Assembly: GCA_041494245.1 (NCBI GenBank)
Contig: JBGQAK010000001.1
Span: 248,001 to 312,000, forward strand
Direction of reading: 5' to 3'
Length of the DNA: 64,000 nt
From: RBG-13-68-16 sp041494245
GTDB taxonomy: Bacteria > Acidobacteriota > Thermoanaerobaculia > Thermoanaerobaculales > Thermoanaerobaculaceae
Of this stretch, positions 1 through 7,770 are shown one piece after another (positions within the stretch are counted from its first letter, which is position 1; the number at the start of each line of letters is the position of its first letter). The notes under the pieces are model-generated. The model saw only the letters and a program-made list of their open reading frames with translations, searched no databases and was not told where the DNA came from. The translations under genes and the position numbers were made by a program.

Positions 1-1
1 C

Positions 2-784
2 TCGGCGCCGGAGCTCACCGGTCGCTCGCGGTACTTCTTCCGGGTCTATCCTTCCGATCAGCTCGAGGGCGTCAAGGCGGCCGATTTCCTGGTGCTCGAT
101 CGGAGCGCGCGCGCCGTGCTGATCATGCAGGAGGACAACGACTATACCCGGGGCCTGCTGCCCGTCTTCGTCGGAGAGCTGAAGAGCCGCGGGGCACGCG
201 TCACCGGTTCGGTGCGGCTCGACGTGGGCGGTTGGCAGGGTCAGGCCCGCAATGCGTTGAGCCCCCGTGCCCCGGATGCGGTGTACGTATGCGGCTACGG
301 GGAGGCGATCCTCGGCGCGCTCAGGCTTCTGCGCAGCTCGGGGTTCAGGGGCACCGTCTGCACGACGTCGGCGTTCAGCGCCGCCTCGCTGCTGCAGCGG
401 GCCGGGGCCCTGGCGGATGGTGTGTTTTTCCCACTGGCCAGCCTGGACGTTGCCTCCAAGCTCGAGCCGGTGCGTTCGTTCGTCAAGCGCTACAAGCAGA
501 TCTACAACCTGGCGCCGGACATCTACGCCGCACACGGGTACGACGCCGCGCTGGTCGCCTTCAAGGCGGTTGAAACCCTCGGGGATCGGTCGCCAGCCAA
601 CGTGCTGCAACACCTGCGCGCGCTGTCGGGGAGTAGCGGCGTCATGGGAGCGTTCGCCTTCGACGAGGACGGCAACGTCAGACACGACCTCCGCATTCAC
701 CGGATCCACAACGGCAAGGTCGAGGAGGTCGGGGCGGTTGCTCAGCGGCAGGCGGAGCGCACAACTTTGGGCGGCGCGGCGTGA
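2..784 (+). CDS. Periplasmic leucine-binding-protein-like (Peripla_BP_6) protein, 5'-truncated
   Basis: The reading frame is open from the window edge, so the N-terminus and any signal peptide lie outside; 260 codons are visible. The fold reads as the C-terminal half of a type I periplasmic binding protein of the ABC amino-acid/urea family: a nucleotide-binding-like strand with 'VLIMQEDNDYTRG', then 'PDAVYVCGYGEA', 'YAAHGYDAALVAFKA' and a terminal 'FDEDGNV' segment, all typical of LivK-like proteins. The GTG at 92 is internal and not the true start. The stop overlaps the next gene by four bases (GTGA), so it is co-translated with a polysaccharide exporter. No import permease is adjacent, so an accessory or sensing role in glycan export is possible. 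Ligand unknown. Confidence 0.8.
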   Translation, partial: SAPELTGRSRYFFRVYPSDQLEGVKAADFLVLDRSARAVLIMQEDNDYTRGLLPVFVGELKSRGARVTGSVRLDVGGWQGQARNALSPRAPDAVYVCGYGEAILGALRLLRSSGFRGTVCTTSAFSAASLLQRAGALADGVFFPLASLDVASKLEPVRSFVKRYKQIYNLAPDIYAAHGYDAALVAFKAVETLGDRSPANVLQHLRALSGSSGVMGAFAFDEDGNVRHDLRIHRIHNGKVEEVGAVAQRQAERTTLGGAA

Positions 785-1602
785 GACCGACCCATCCCAA
801 GTCGAACGGTGTCCTCGCCTCGCTGTACCGCCAGCGTGGCCTGGTGGGTGTGCTGGTGGTGCGGGAGCTCAAGGCCCGCTACCGCGGGACGTTCCTCGGA
901 TACCTGTGGTCGCTGCTCAACCCTCTCCTGCTGCTCGGGGTGTATACGGCGGTGTTCACCTTTGTGATCCCCGCGCGGGTGACGCTCCCGGTTCCGTACC
1001 CGCTCTTCCTGTTCGCGGGGCTGCTCCCCTGGCTGTTCGTTTCGGGGACGTTGCTCGACGCAGCGGTGGTGCTGCTCGACAACGGGCCGTTGTTGAAGAA
1101 GGTCGTGGCCGCCCCGGAGGTCTTTCCGGCGGTGACGGTGCTGTCGCACCTCGTCCACCACCTGCTGGCGCTGCCGGTCCTGCTGGCCGGCATGGCGCTC
1201 GCGGCCGGACTCGGCCTCATGCGCTTCCCCTGGACCGTGGTGTTGCTGCCGGTGGCGTTGCTGCTCTGGGTGGTGGCCGTCGGGGGGCTCACGCTTGCGG
1301 TGGCCTCGCTCGCGGTGCACTTCCGCGACCTCAAGGACCTCCTCCACAACGTCCTGAACCTGGTCTTCTTCCTCACGCCGATCATCTACCCCCTCGAGTC
1401 GATTCCCGTCCCCCTCCTGGTCAAGATCGTCAAAGCCAACCCGTTCACGCCGTTGATCAGGGTCTACCAGGATGTGGTGCTGATGGGCCGCTTGCCATCC
1501 CTCCGCCTGTGGCTTGCGGCGGTCGTGGTGGCGATGGTCTTCTGGTTGGTGGGCGCGTTCATCTTCGTCCGCCTGCGCGAGACGATCGCGGAGACCGTAT
1601 GA
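781..1602 (+). CDS. wzm: ABC-2 type polysaccharide export permease (Wzm-like)
   Basis: This 273-residue integral membrane protein has about six hydrophobic segments and the ABC2_membrane layout of Wzm/TagG/KpsM permeases. The N-terminal cytoplasmic motif 'LVVRELKARYRGTFLGYLW' and the following 'SLLNPLLLLGVY' are characteristic. With the following ATPase it would form the pore that moves a lipid-linked polysaccharide across the inner membrane. GTG start at 781 overlaps the preceding stop, and its own stop overlaps the ATG of the ATPase gene (ATGA), so the three genes are translationally coupled. The assignment to polysaccharide export rather than drug export rests on the motif and the glycan context. 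Confidence 0.88.
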   Translation: MRPTHPKSNGVLASLYRQRGLVGVLVVRELKARYRGTFLGYLWSLLNPLLLLGVYTAVFTFVIPARVTLPVPYPLFLFAGLLPWLFVSGTLLDAAVVLLDNGPLLKKVVAAPEVFPAVTVLSHLVHHLLALPVLLAGMALAAGLGLMRFPWTVVLLPVALLLWVVAVGGLTLAVASLAVHFRDLKDLLHNVLNLVFFLTPIIYPLESIPVPLLVKIVKANPFTPLIRVYQDVVLMGRLPSLRLWLAAVVVAMVFWLVGAFIFVRLRETIAETV

Positions 1603-2837
1603 GCACGCCGGCCGCCGTGCGTCTCGCGGGCGTCTCCAAACGCTACCCGTCGCTGACGCGGCGCGGGCGATTGCACTCGTTCAAGGGCGCCCTGCTGCGG
1701 GGGGAGTTTTGGCGTGTTCAGCAGGAGCACGAGGGGTTCCTGGCGCTCTCCGACGTGGACCTGGATGTGGCCAGGGGCGAGACGGTGGCGGTGATCGGCC
1801 CCAACGGCTCGGGGAAGTCGACGCTGCTGAAGCTCGTCGCTGGCATCCTGCGACCCAGCCAGGGGAACGTCGAGGTCAACGGCCGCGTGACCGCGCTGAT
1901 CGAGCTGGGTGCGGGTTTCCACCCTGAGATCTCCGGGCGCGACAACGCGATCGTCAACGGGATGATGCTCGGGCTGTCCCGCGCGGAGGTGCTGCGCCGG
2001 CTGCCGGAAATCGTCGAGTTCTCCGGCATCGGTGCGTTCATCGACGAGCCGGTCAAGACCTACTCCTCCGGGATGTACATCCGGCTGGGGTTCTCGGTGG
2101 CGGTGGTGGTGGAACCCGACGTGCTGGTGGTGGACGAGATCCTGGCGGTGGGCGACGAGGCATTCGCCCACCGCTGCCTTGACCGCATCGCCACCTTGCA
2201 GCGGCAGGGAACGGCGATCCTCCTGGTGAGCCACGATCTCGGCCTGGTGCAGCACGTCGCCCAGCGCGCCCTCTACCTCCGGCAGGGGTCGTCGGTGCTC
2301 ACAGGGCCTGCCGGCTCGGTGGTGGCGCGCTACCGCTCCGACGTGGCGAGCGAGGAAGCGGGCGAGGAGGCGCAGGAGGAGAAGGGGCGGCGCTGGGGAA
2401 ACGGTGCGGTGCATCTGGACGGCGTCGAGCTCGTGGACGCCTCGGGCCGGCCGCTGCGCATGCTCTCGAACGGTGAGTCGGCCGCGGTCCGCATCGCCTA
2501 CACCGTGCGAGTGCCCCAGGAAGATTTCGTGTTCGGGGTGGCGATCCACCGCGAGGACGGCTCGTACATCTTCGGCACCAACACGGACCTCGACGGATGG
2601 CGGCCGGAGCGGCTGGCCGGGAGCGGCGAGATCACCCTCGAGTTCCCCCGCCTTGAGCTCGCCCCCGCTCGTTACCTTCTGGATGCCGCGGTGCACAGCA
2701 AGGCCGGCCTGGCGTACGACTACGCCTGCGAGGTGCTCGCCTTCACCGTCACGGCGCCGGTGGGCTGGCCGGGGTGCTACGCGCCGCGGCACCGTTGGGC
2801 GCCGCGCGGTCCCGTGATGTCCCCACCCTCCGGCTGA
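1599..2837 (+). CDS. wzt: Polysaccharide ABC exporter ATPase with C-terminal Wzt-like glycan-binding domain
   Basis: The 412-residue protein has an ABC ATPase core in the first ~250 residues: Walker A 'GPNGSGKST' at residues 67-75, signature 'YSSGM', Walker B 'VLVVDEIL' and the H-loop 'LLVSHDL'. The strand 'IELGAGFHPEISGRDN' is typical of the Wzt/TagH/KpsT branch. The C-terminal ~150 residues form a beta-rich Wzt_C-type domain ('FGVAIHREDGSYIFGTNT'), which in O-antigen exporters reads the terminal modification of the finished chain. It follows wzm with a four-base overlap. The 3' end overlaps the convergent YfhO-like gene by 89 bp. Confidence 0.9.
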   Translation: MSTPAAVRLAGVSKRYPSLTRRGRLHSFKGALLRGEFWRVQQEHEGFLALSDVDLDVARGETVAVIGPNGSGKSTLLKLVAGILRPSQGNVEVNGRVTALIELGAGFHPEISGRDNAIVNGMMLGLSRAEVLRRLPEIVEFSGIGAFIDEPVKTYSSGMYIRLGFSVAVVVEPDVLVVDEILAVGDEAFAHRCLDRIATLQRQGTAILLVSHDLGLVQHVAQRALYLRQGSSVLTGPAGSVVARYRSDVASEEAGEEAQEEKGRRWGNGAVHLDGVELVDASGRPLRMLSNGESAAVRIAYTVRVPQEDFVFGVAIHREDGSYIFGTNTDLDGWRPERLAGSGEITLEFPRLELAPARYLLDAAVHSKAGLAYDYACEVLAFTVTAPVGWPGCYAPRHRWAPRGPVMSPPSG

Positions 2838-5061
2838 GGAGCGCCGCCAGCAGGAGCACGAGCGGGCCGAGGCCCCCGAGCCGGTAGGGGGCCGGGTCGA
2901 GGTACAGGCGGACACGGTGCCGACCGCCCGGGACGTGGACTCCGATGCCAGCGCCGTTAGCGAGCACGACGGCGGCCGGCGCCCCGTCCACGGTGGCCCG
3001 CCAGCAGCGCATGTAACTCTGGTGCACGACGAGGAGGCCGGCCCCGTTGGCGGTGATCTCGAAGCGGCGGTCGTGCGGGCGGCCCGGAAGCTCGAGCACG
3101 GAACCCCCGCCGGCCTTGCGCGCGCCGCCCGCGCCCACGACGACAGCGTCCTCGCCCGGCCGGAAGCTCGCGGCCGCCAGGATCGTCGCGGCGTTCAGCA
3201 TGCCCTCGGCCGGGAGGAGACGTCTGGCGAGGTAGGCGCGGGGGCCGGCGTCGGCCACCCCGACCCAGAGGGTTCCGACGCGCACTCCCGACCAGCCTTG
3301 GATGGGTGCCATGCAGATCACGGCGTCCGCACCCTGCGCGCGCGCCAGCCGGGCACGTTCCTCCACCGACATGTGGCCAGAGGCGGCCGCGAGAAGCTCT
3401 TGGTGCACGGGCTCCAAGCCGTCGGGGCCGCGGGTGAGGACGTACGAGACCCCCCAGCGCGTGCCGTACTCGGGGAAGAGGCCCTCGTGCATCCACCAGA
3501 ACCGCTCGAGGGGCGGCAGGGTGCGGCCCTTGACCTCCTCCACCGGGAGCTCCAGGACCGCGAGCGTGGAGAGCTCCTGGAGCCTGGCGCGCGCAGGGGG
3601 TGGCTGGGCCCAGGTGGAGGCGTCGGCGAAGAGCAGCACACCCGAGCCGGCGAGCGCGTTGGCGACCAGCGCCGCTGCGGTCGCAGCGATCGGCGCGGGC
3701 CCCGCGAGGATCAGCGCCGCGGGGGGCAGCACGAGCGCCGTCCAGTCGGTGAGCGCCGCTCGCCTCAGCTGCGCGCTGGGGACCTCGGCCAGGGTTCCCC
3801 TCGAGGCAGGGTAGAGAGCGGTCAGGAGAGGGCGCAGCAGCCGGTCGGGGGCAACGGCGAGCGGCACGAGGAGCACCCACGCCACGGCGAACGCGCGCGT
3901 CGAGCGCCGGCCGGCCTCCCGCCACCGTGCGGCGAGCCCCTCCCAGCCGGCGGACACCAAGGGGGGCAGTGCGAGCGTCGCGAGCACGAGGAATTTGATG
4001 GCGAAGCGCACCGAGCCGAGGAACGGAAGCCGTTGGGCCGGGTTGGCGACGGCCGGCGCCGAGAGCACCGCGGCGCCGAGCATGCCGGCGGCGGCGATCA
4101 CCCACCACGGCGCGAGCCGCCGCCCCGCGCGCCTGGCAAACGGGAGGCAGAGGAGCGGCATCGCTCCCAGGAAGATCAACGGGTAGTACCGCTGCCACGG
4201 GAAGGAAGGCGCCGCCCAGAAGCCGGCGTGGATGTCGGCCAGCGGCGGTCCGAGGAGGTTTGGGAAGAGGAGCTCCAAGAACCGGCGGGGCGCAAGGGCA
4301 TCGGCGCTGAGGGCCCCCTCCGCCGAGCTCAAGGCGCCACGCACGGTCTCCGGGAAGATGGCGAGCAGGGGGACGAGCACCGGGGCCGCGAGAGCGAAGG
4401 CGCCCCCGCCCATGGCGAGGAGGCCGGCCACCGGGAGCGGCCGCCACACGGTCACCACCACGGCCGCCCAGGCGAGCGCCGCGAACCCTGCGGTGACCGG
4501 CTCCCCACTGAGGAAGGAAAGCCCGATCAGGGCGCCCCCGGTCAGGCCGCGCCGGACCGCGGCCGCCCCGGTTGCGGGTGGTGGGAGGGTGGTCGAGAGC
4601 GCCCAGAAAGCCCAGGCGAGAGACGCCTGGAAGTTGAGAAAGGTGATGCTTGACCAGGCCACCCCGCCGGTCCCCACGGCCGCCGCGGCGAGCGCGGCCG
4701 AGGCTGGGGTGGCCCCGGTGCGGCGCGCCAGCCGGTAGCAGCCGAGCAGCAGCAGGAGGTGATGGAGGGCGATGTGCCAGGCGGAGCCGGCCTCCGGTGT
4801 CATGAACAGGAACAGCACCGTCCCCGGGTAGGCTGCCATGGCGTTGGGGTTGGCGAGCATCGGCCGGCCGCCGTTGGAGCGGGGGTCCCAGAGCGGCGGG
4901 GTCCCGGCGAGCACCTGCTGGCGCCAGACCGTGCGCCACGGGATCTGGGTGGCGGCGACGTCGCGTGCCGGGAGGATCCCACCGGTGAGCAGGCGCGGGA
5001 GGTAGACGACGGCCCAGAACACCGCCAGGAGGGCGAGGGGCAACCTGTCGCGAAGCGCCAC
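2749..5061 (-). CDS. YfhO-family multi-pass membrane protein
   Basis: The 770-residue protein starts at a GTG. It has an N-terminal hydrophobic segment, the YfhO-type signature 'WDPRSNGGRPMLANPNAM' (compare 'NPxxGxGxPxxANP' in this family), a long run of transmembrane helices, and a soluble C-terminal beta domain ending in a final membrane helix. YfhO proteins are GT-C-like enzymes implicated in glycosylating wall polymers or lipoteichoic acid in Firmicutes; the donor here is unknown. A second family member lies at 9476-11413. The gene is convergent with, and overlaps, the exporter ATPase, and is divergent from the pilin at 5078 with only 16 bp between starts. Confidence 0.8.
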   Translation of the reverse strand: MALRDRLPLALLAVFWAVVYLPRLLTGGILPARDVAATQIPWRTVWRQQVLAGTPPLWDPRSNGGRPMLANPNAMAAYPGTVLFLFMTPEAGSAWHIALHHLLLLLGCYRLARRTGATPASAALAAAAVGTGGVAWSSITFLNFQASLAWAFWALSTTLPPPATGAAAVRRGLTGGALIGLSFLSGEPVTAGFAALAWAAVVVTVWRPLPVAGLLAMGGGAFALAAPVLVPLLAIFPETVRGALSSAEGALSADALAPRRFLELLFPNLLGPPLADIHAGFWAAPSFPWQRYYPLIFLGAMPLLCLPFARRAGRRLAPWWVIAAAGMLGAAVLSAPAVANPAQRLPFLGSVRFAIKFLVLATLALPPLVSAGWEGLAARWREAGRRSTRAFAVAWVLLVPLAVAPDRLLRPLLTALYPASRGTLAEVPSAQLRRAALTDWTALVLPPAALILAGPAPIAATAAALVANALAGSGVLLFADASTWAQPPPARARLQELSTLAVLELPVEEVKGRTLPPLERFWWMHEGLFPEYGTRWGVSYVLTRGPDGLEPVHQELLAAASGHMSVEERARLARAQGADAVICMAPIQGWSGVRVGTLWVGVADAGPRAYLARRLLPAEGMLNAATILAAASFRPGEDAVVVGAGGARKAGGGSVLELPGRPHDRRFEITANGAGLLVVHQSYMRCWRATVDGAPAAVVLANGAGIGVHVPGGRHRVRLYLDPAPYRLGGLGPLVLLLAALLSRRVGTSRDRAAPNGAAARSTPASPPAP

Positions 5062-5077
5062 GGCAGCAGTCTACCCG

Positions 5078-5536
5078 GTGCCGGGCCGGCGGAGGCGCGA
5101 GGGGTTCACTCTGGCCGAAGTGCTGGTCGTGCTGGTGATCATCGGCATCCTCGCCGCAATCGCCATACCCGGCATTCGCTCGGCTATCGAGCGCGGGCGC
5201 CAGAGGCGGACGATGGCGGACATGCGCACCACGGTGACCGCAATCTCGATCGACGCCACGGATTTCGGTTCGTTTCCAGGGGTACCCGACGGAACGGTCG
5301 GTGACCTCGTGCCCTACCTGACGCCGACCTACGTCACACTCCTCCCGACGCTCGACGGGTGGCGCCGGATGAGGCTCTGCCAGTCCGAGGGGCGCAGCTA
5401 CACTCTGTGCAGCCTGGGCGCCGATGGCCTGCCCCAGGAGGCCGTTCCGGTCGGACCTACCAAGGACCTCAGCGACGACATCGTGCTCGTGGCCGGCTCG
5501 TTCGTGCACTGGCCGGAGGGGGCGCGGGCCTACTGA
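5078..5536 (+). CDS. Type IV pilin / GspG-like pseudopilin (first copy)
   Basis: The 152-residue protein has a class III prepilin leader: eight residues ending in Gly before 'FTLAEVLVVLVIIGILAAI', with the conserved Glu five residues after the cleavage site. The hydrophobic N-terminal helix continues to about residue 30, followed by 'RGRQRRTMADMR', a segment shared with the second pilin at 5657. The C-terminal half has a Cys pair ('RLCQSEG', 'TLCSLG') that may form a disulfide loop; the second pilin lacks it. Start is GTG 5078, which gives a normal short leader; no clear Shine-Dalgarno or promoter is visible in the 16-bp gap. It would be processed by the prepilin peptidase at 21436. Confidence 0.88.
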   Translation: MPGRRRREGFTLAEVLVVLVIIGILAAIAIPGIRSAIERGRQRRTMADMRTTVTAISIDATDFGSFPGVPDGTVGDLVPYLTPTYVTLLPTLDGWRRMRLCQSEGRSYTLCSLGADGLPQEAVPVGPTKDLSDDIVLVAGSFVHWPEGARAY

Positions 5537-5569
5537 GGTGCCGCGGTTTGGCACTCGAAACCCCCGGTA

Positions 5570-5586
5570 ATGACGTCAGGCGTCAT
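5570..5586 (+). promoter_or_regulatory. Inverted repeat upstream of sigma-54 promoter, possible activator site
   Basis: ATGACG and CGTCAT are separated by five bases, and the left arm is part of the palindrome TGACGTCA. The centre lies about 60 bases upstream of the predicted transcription start of the pilin at 5657. It could be an enhancer site for a sigma-54 activator, but the position is closer to the promoter than usual and the evidence is symmetry only. Confidence 0.35.
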
Positions 5587-5614
5587 CGGGCAGGGGTGGA
5601 TGGGGTGGCCTGAC

Positions 5615-5629
5615 TGGCACGGGGCTTGC
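5615..5629 (+). promoter_or_regulatory. Sigma-54 (-24/-12) promoter for the pilin gene
   Basis: TGGCACGGGGCTTGC matches the sigma-54 consensus TGGCACG-N4-TTGC at every defined position, with the correct ten-base gap between the GG and GC doublets. The predicted start is near 5641, giving a short leader with a strong Shine-Dalgarno (GAGGAGG at 5645-5651) before the ATG at 5657. Pilin transcription by RpoN with a PilS/PilR pair is the rule in many type IV pilus bacteria, and such a pair lies 16 kb downstream. Confidence 0.88.
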
Positions 5630-5656
5630 GTAAGTCACCCCCGAGAGGAGGGTCTC

Positions 5657-6109
5657 ATGAGAAGGCAAAAGGGTTTCACACTGATTGAGCTGCTCATCGT
5701 CGTGGCGATCATCGGCATCATCGCGGCCATCGCCATCCCGAACCTGCTGAACGCCATCAACCGCGGCCGGCAGAAGAGGACGATGGCGGACATCCGCAGC
5801 ATCGGCACCGCTCTCGAGGCGTACTCGGTCGACTTCAACTACTACCCGAAGGTCGCCGCCGCCACCGTGACGGACCTGGTCCCGTACATACAGCCGACCT
5901 TCATCAAGGTGCTGCCCACCAACGACGGCTGGAACCAGTCCATGGTGGTGCAGTTGACGACGGCCGGGACGAGCTACACGATTTACTCGAAGGCGAAGGG
6001 CAACGCGGGCGTGGTCGCCGCCCAGGGCCCGAAGACCGACTTCGGGGACGCCATCGTGTTCTCCAACGGTCAGTTCTACTCCTGGCCGGAAGGCATGCAG
6101 ACCAACTGA
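5657..6109 (+). CDS. Type IV pilin / GspG-like pilin (major-type, second copy)
   Basis: The 150-residue prepilin has the leader MRRQKG before 'FTLIELLIVVAIIGIIAAI', with Glu at mature position 5 and the usual hydrophobic assembly helix. The segment 'RGRQKRTMADIRSIGTALE' and the Tyr-rich 'YSVDFNYYP' resemble short acidobacterial and deltaproteobacterial pilins of the GspG type. ATG 5657 is chosen because it directly follows the GAGGAGG ribosome site and yields a six-residue leader. It has its own sigma-54 promoter and a perfect terminator, so it is a single-gene unit likely made at high level. It could be a pilus subunit or a type II secretion major pseudopilin; no pilus motor genes are in this window. 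Confidence 0.92.
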   Translation: MRRQKGFTLIELLIVVAIIGIIAAIAIPNLLNAINRGRQKRTMADIRSIGTALEAYSVDFNYYPKVAAATVTDLVPYIQPTFIKVLPTNDGWNQSMVVQLTTAGTSYTIYSKAKGNAGVVAAQGPKTDFGDAIVFSNGQFYSWPEGMQTN

Positions 6110-6133
6110 GCACGCAACGGCCACTGCACGCAC

Positions 6134-6162
6134 GGGGGGACGAAAGTCCCCCCTTTTCTTTT
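6134..6162 (+). terminator. Intrinsic terminator after the pilin
   Basis: GGGGGGAC (6134-6141), a GAAA tetraloop and GTCCCCCC (6146-6153) form a perfect eight-base stem, followed by TTTTCTTTT. It ends the single-gene pilin transcript 24 bp after the stop codon and isolates it from the next gene. Confidence 0.95.
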
Positions 6163-6192
6163 CCGCACCCGCTGTGCACGGGCAATCCGGGC

Positions 6193-6198
6193 TAGACT
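6193..6198 (+). promoter_or_regulatory. -10-like TAGACT placed for a leaderless start
   Basis: TAGACT lies exactly six bases before the ATG at 6205. A start seven bases after the hexamer would fall on the A of ATG, and no Shine-Dalgarno precedes this gene. No -35 match was found. Confidence 0.5.
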
Positions 6199-6204
6199 TC
6201 TGTC

Positions 6205-7770
6205 ATGAGATCACCCCGGTTGCCGTTGGTCGTCGCGGCTGCCGGGGTGGCGTCCGGCTGGTGTGCGGCGCGCTACGCCGCCTTCTCGCCCCTCTTCTGG
6301 CTCGTGATCCTGGTGGCGGTTCTCGCAATCCCCCCGCGTGAGCGTCGCCTCGTGGACCCGGGCTTCTTCTTGGCGGGCCTCGCGCTCGTTACCCTCTCGT
6401 GGGTGGTGGCCGCGGACCACGAGGGGGCTCTCCGTCTCTCCCTTCTGCTCCTGTCCGCGGTGCTGCTGTTCTCGCTCTCTCGCTTGGCCGTGCCGGACGA
6501 TCGGCTGCTGGGCCTGGTGGCCCTCGGCCTCGCGCTAACCGCGGTGGTGGGGTTCGATCAGGCGCTGGGTGGGCTCGAGCGAGTACGCGGTTTCGTGGAC
6601 ACGCTCCCGGCGCAGTGGCGGGAGGCCGCCATGATCCGGCTCGGCCGCGGGAGGGTGTTCGGCACCTCGACCCTCCCCGGGCACTACGCAGCGCTCCTGC
6701 TTCTGGCCGCGCCGCTGCTCGCGGAGCGCGCCTGTCGCACCTCCGGTTGGCCGCGTGCGGGCTACGGCGCTGCGCTCGCTGCGATCGCGGCCGCTGTGGC
6801 GCTCACGCGCTCCGTTGCGGCTGTGATCGTGGCGGGGGTGCTCCTGCTCATCCTTCTGCTGGGGAAACTCCGCGGCCCCTGGGCGGCGGTCGCAATGGTT
6901 GCCCTGGTTGCGGTCGCTGGCTTCATGGCGGCAACGCGCGTAGACCTTTTGAGCCTGGAGCCGATCAGGCTGCGCTGGGTGAACTGGCGGACGACGGCGT
7001 GGGTGCTCGCCCATCACCCCTGGCTCGGGGTCGGGCTGGGAGGCGTCGGGCAGGCGGGGCTGCTCGCACCCACCGCCGCGGGCAACATCACGCCTTTCGC
7101 CCACAACACGGTCCTGCAGCTCCTCGCGGAGTTCGGCCTTGCGGGCGCGGGCGTGCTGGCGGGCGGGGTGTGGGCGCTCGTGCGCTTGCTACGCGCCGGG
7201 TGGGGCGCGTACCCGGGCCTTGCGCTCTCCGTCGCGGTGCTCCCGCTCCACAACCTGCTGGATTTCTCCGCGTACGCGCCCGAGGTGCTGCTCCCCTGGG
7301 TGGTGTTGGCGGGAGCGCTGGCCGGCCGCGTGTGCGCAGGGCCGCGGCGGCGCCTTCCCGGATGGCTTCTGGTGACGGTGCTCGCCGGCGCCACCCTCCT
7401 GGCCGCTCTCGCGTGGCGGGGTGAGGTCGAGCTTGCGCCGACGTTCTCCTCGCCGCCCGGGCAGGCCGTGGAGTCCGCGCTGGCGGCTGCCCGCTGGATG
7501 CCGTGGACGGTGACGCCCCTGGAGCTGGCGGCGGGCGTCGCACTGCAGGGCGGGAGCTCGCCGGAGGTGCTCTCAGGCGTGGACGTGGAGCTGGCGTCGC
7601 GGGCGTGGGTGAGGCCGTTCTCCGCAAGCTGGGCGGAGGCGCGCGGCCGGCTGCTGCTGATGCAGGGGCGGCCGGGCGAGGCGCTGGTCTGGGCGCGCGA
7701 GGCGCGGCGGCGTGCGCCGTGGCGGCAGGGTCTTGCGGAGCTGGAGGCCGCATGCTCGCTGGCGCGCTGA
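6205..7770 (+). CDS. O-antigen ligase/polymerase-type membrane protein (Wzy_C/WaaL-like)
   Basis: The 521-residue polytopic membrane protein has about twelve hydrophobic segments and the large periplasmic loop typical of the O-antigen ligase family, including 'GVGLGGVG' and 'PFAHNTVLQLLAEFGLAG'. The His in this HN motif (residue 300) corresponds to the conserved His that is essential in WaaL-type enzymes. It would polymerise a glycan or transfer it from the lipid carrier to an acceptor; pilin-directed PglL/PilO O-oligosaccharyltransferases belong to the same superfamily, so a pilin acceptor is possible given the gene next door. Its C-terminus is soluble and Ala/Arg-rich. It overlaps the next gene by 19 bp. 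Confidence 0.8.
   Translation: MRSPRLPLVVAAAGVASGWCAARYAAFSPLFWLVILVAVLAIPPRERRLVDPGFFLAGLALVTLSWVVAADHEGALRLSLLLLSAVLLFSLSRLAVPDDRLLGLVALGLALTAVVGFDQALGGLERVRGFVDTLPAQWREAAMIRLGRGRVFGTSTLPGHYAALLLLAAPLLAERACRTSGWPRAGYGAALAAIAAAVALTRSVAAVIVAGVLLLILLLGKLRGPWAAVAMVALVAVAGFMAATRVDLLSLEPIRLRWVNWRTTAWVLAHHPWLGVGLGGVGQAGLLAPTAAGNITPFAHNTVLQLLAEFGLAGAGVLAGGVWALVRLLRAGWGAYPGLALSVAVLPLHNLLDFSAYAPEVLLPWVVLAGALAGRVCAGPRRRLPGWLLVTVLAGATLLAALAWRGEVELAPTFSSPPGQAVESALAAARWMPWTVTPLELAAGVALQGGSSPEVLSGVDVELASRAWVRPFSASWAEARGRLLLMQGRPGEALVWAREARRRAPWRQGLAELEAACSLAR

Noticed and set aside
2957..5554. An 865-codon minus-strand frame over the YfhO gene and first pilin
   Set aside because: It is antisense to the pilin and out of frame with the YfhO protein; low-complexity Arg/Pro/Ala composition marks it as spurious.
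6184..6197. AATCCGGGCTAGAC repeated at 27985-27998
   Set aside because: A 14-base match is expected by chance in a GC-rich 64-kb window; only the inverted pair at 27807-27996 has local significance.
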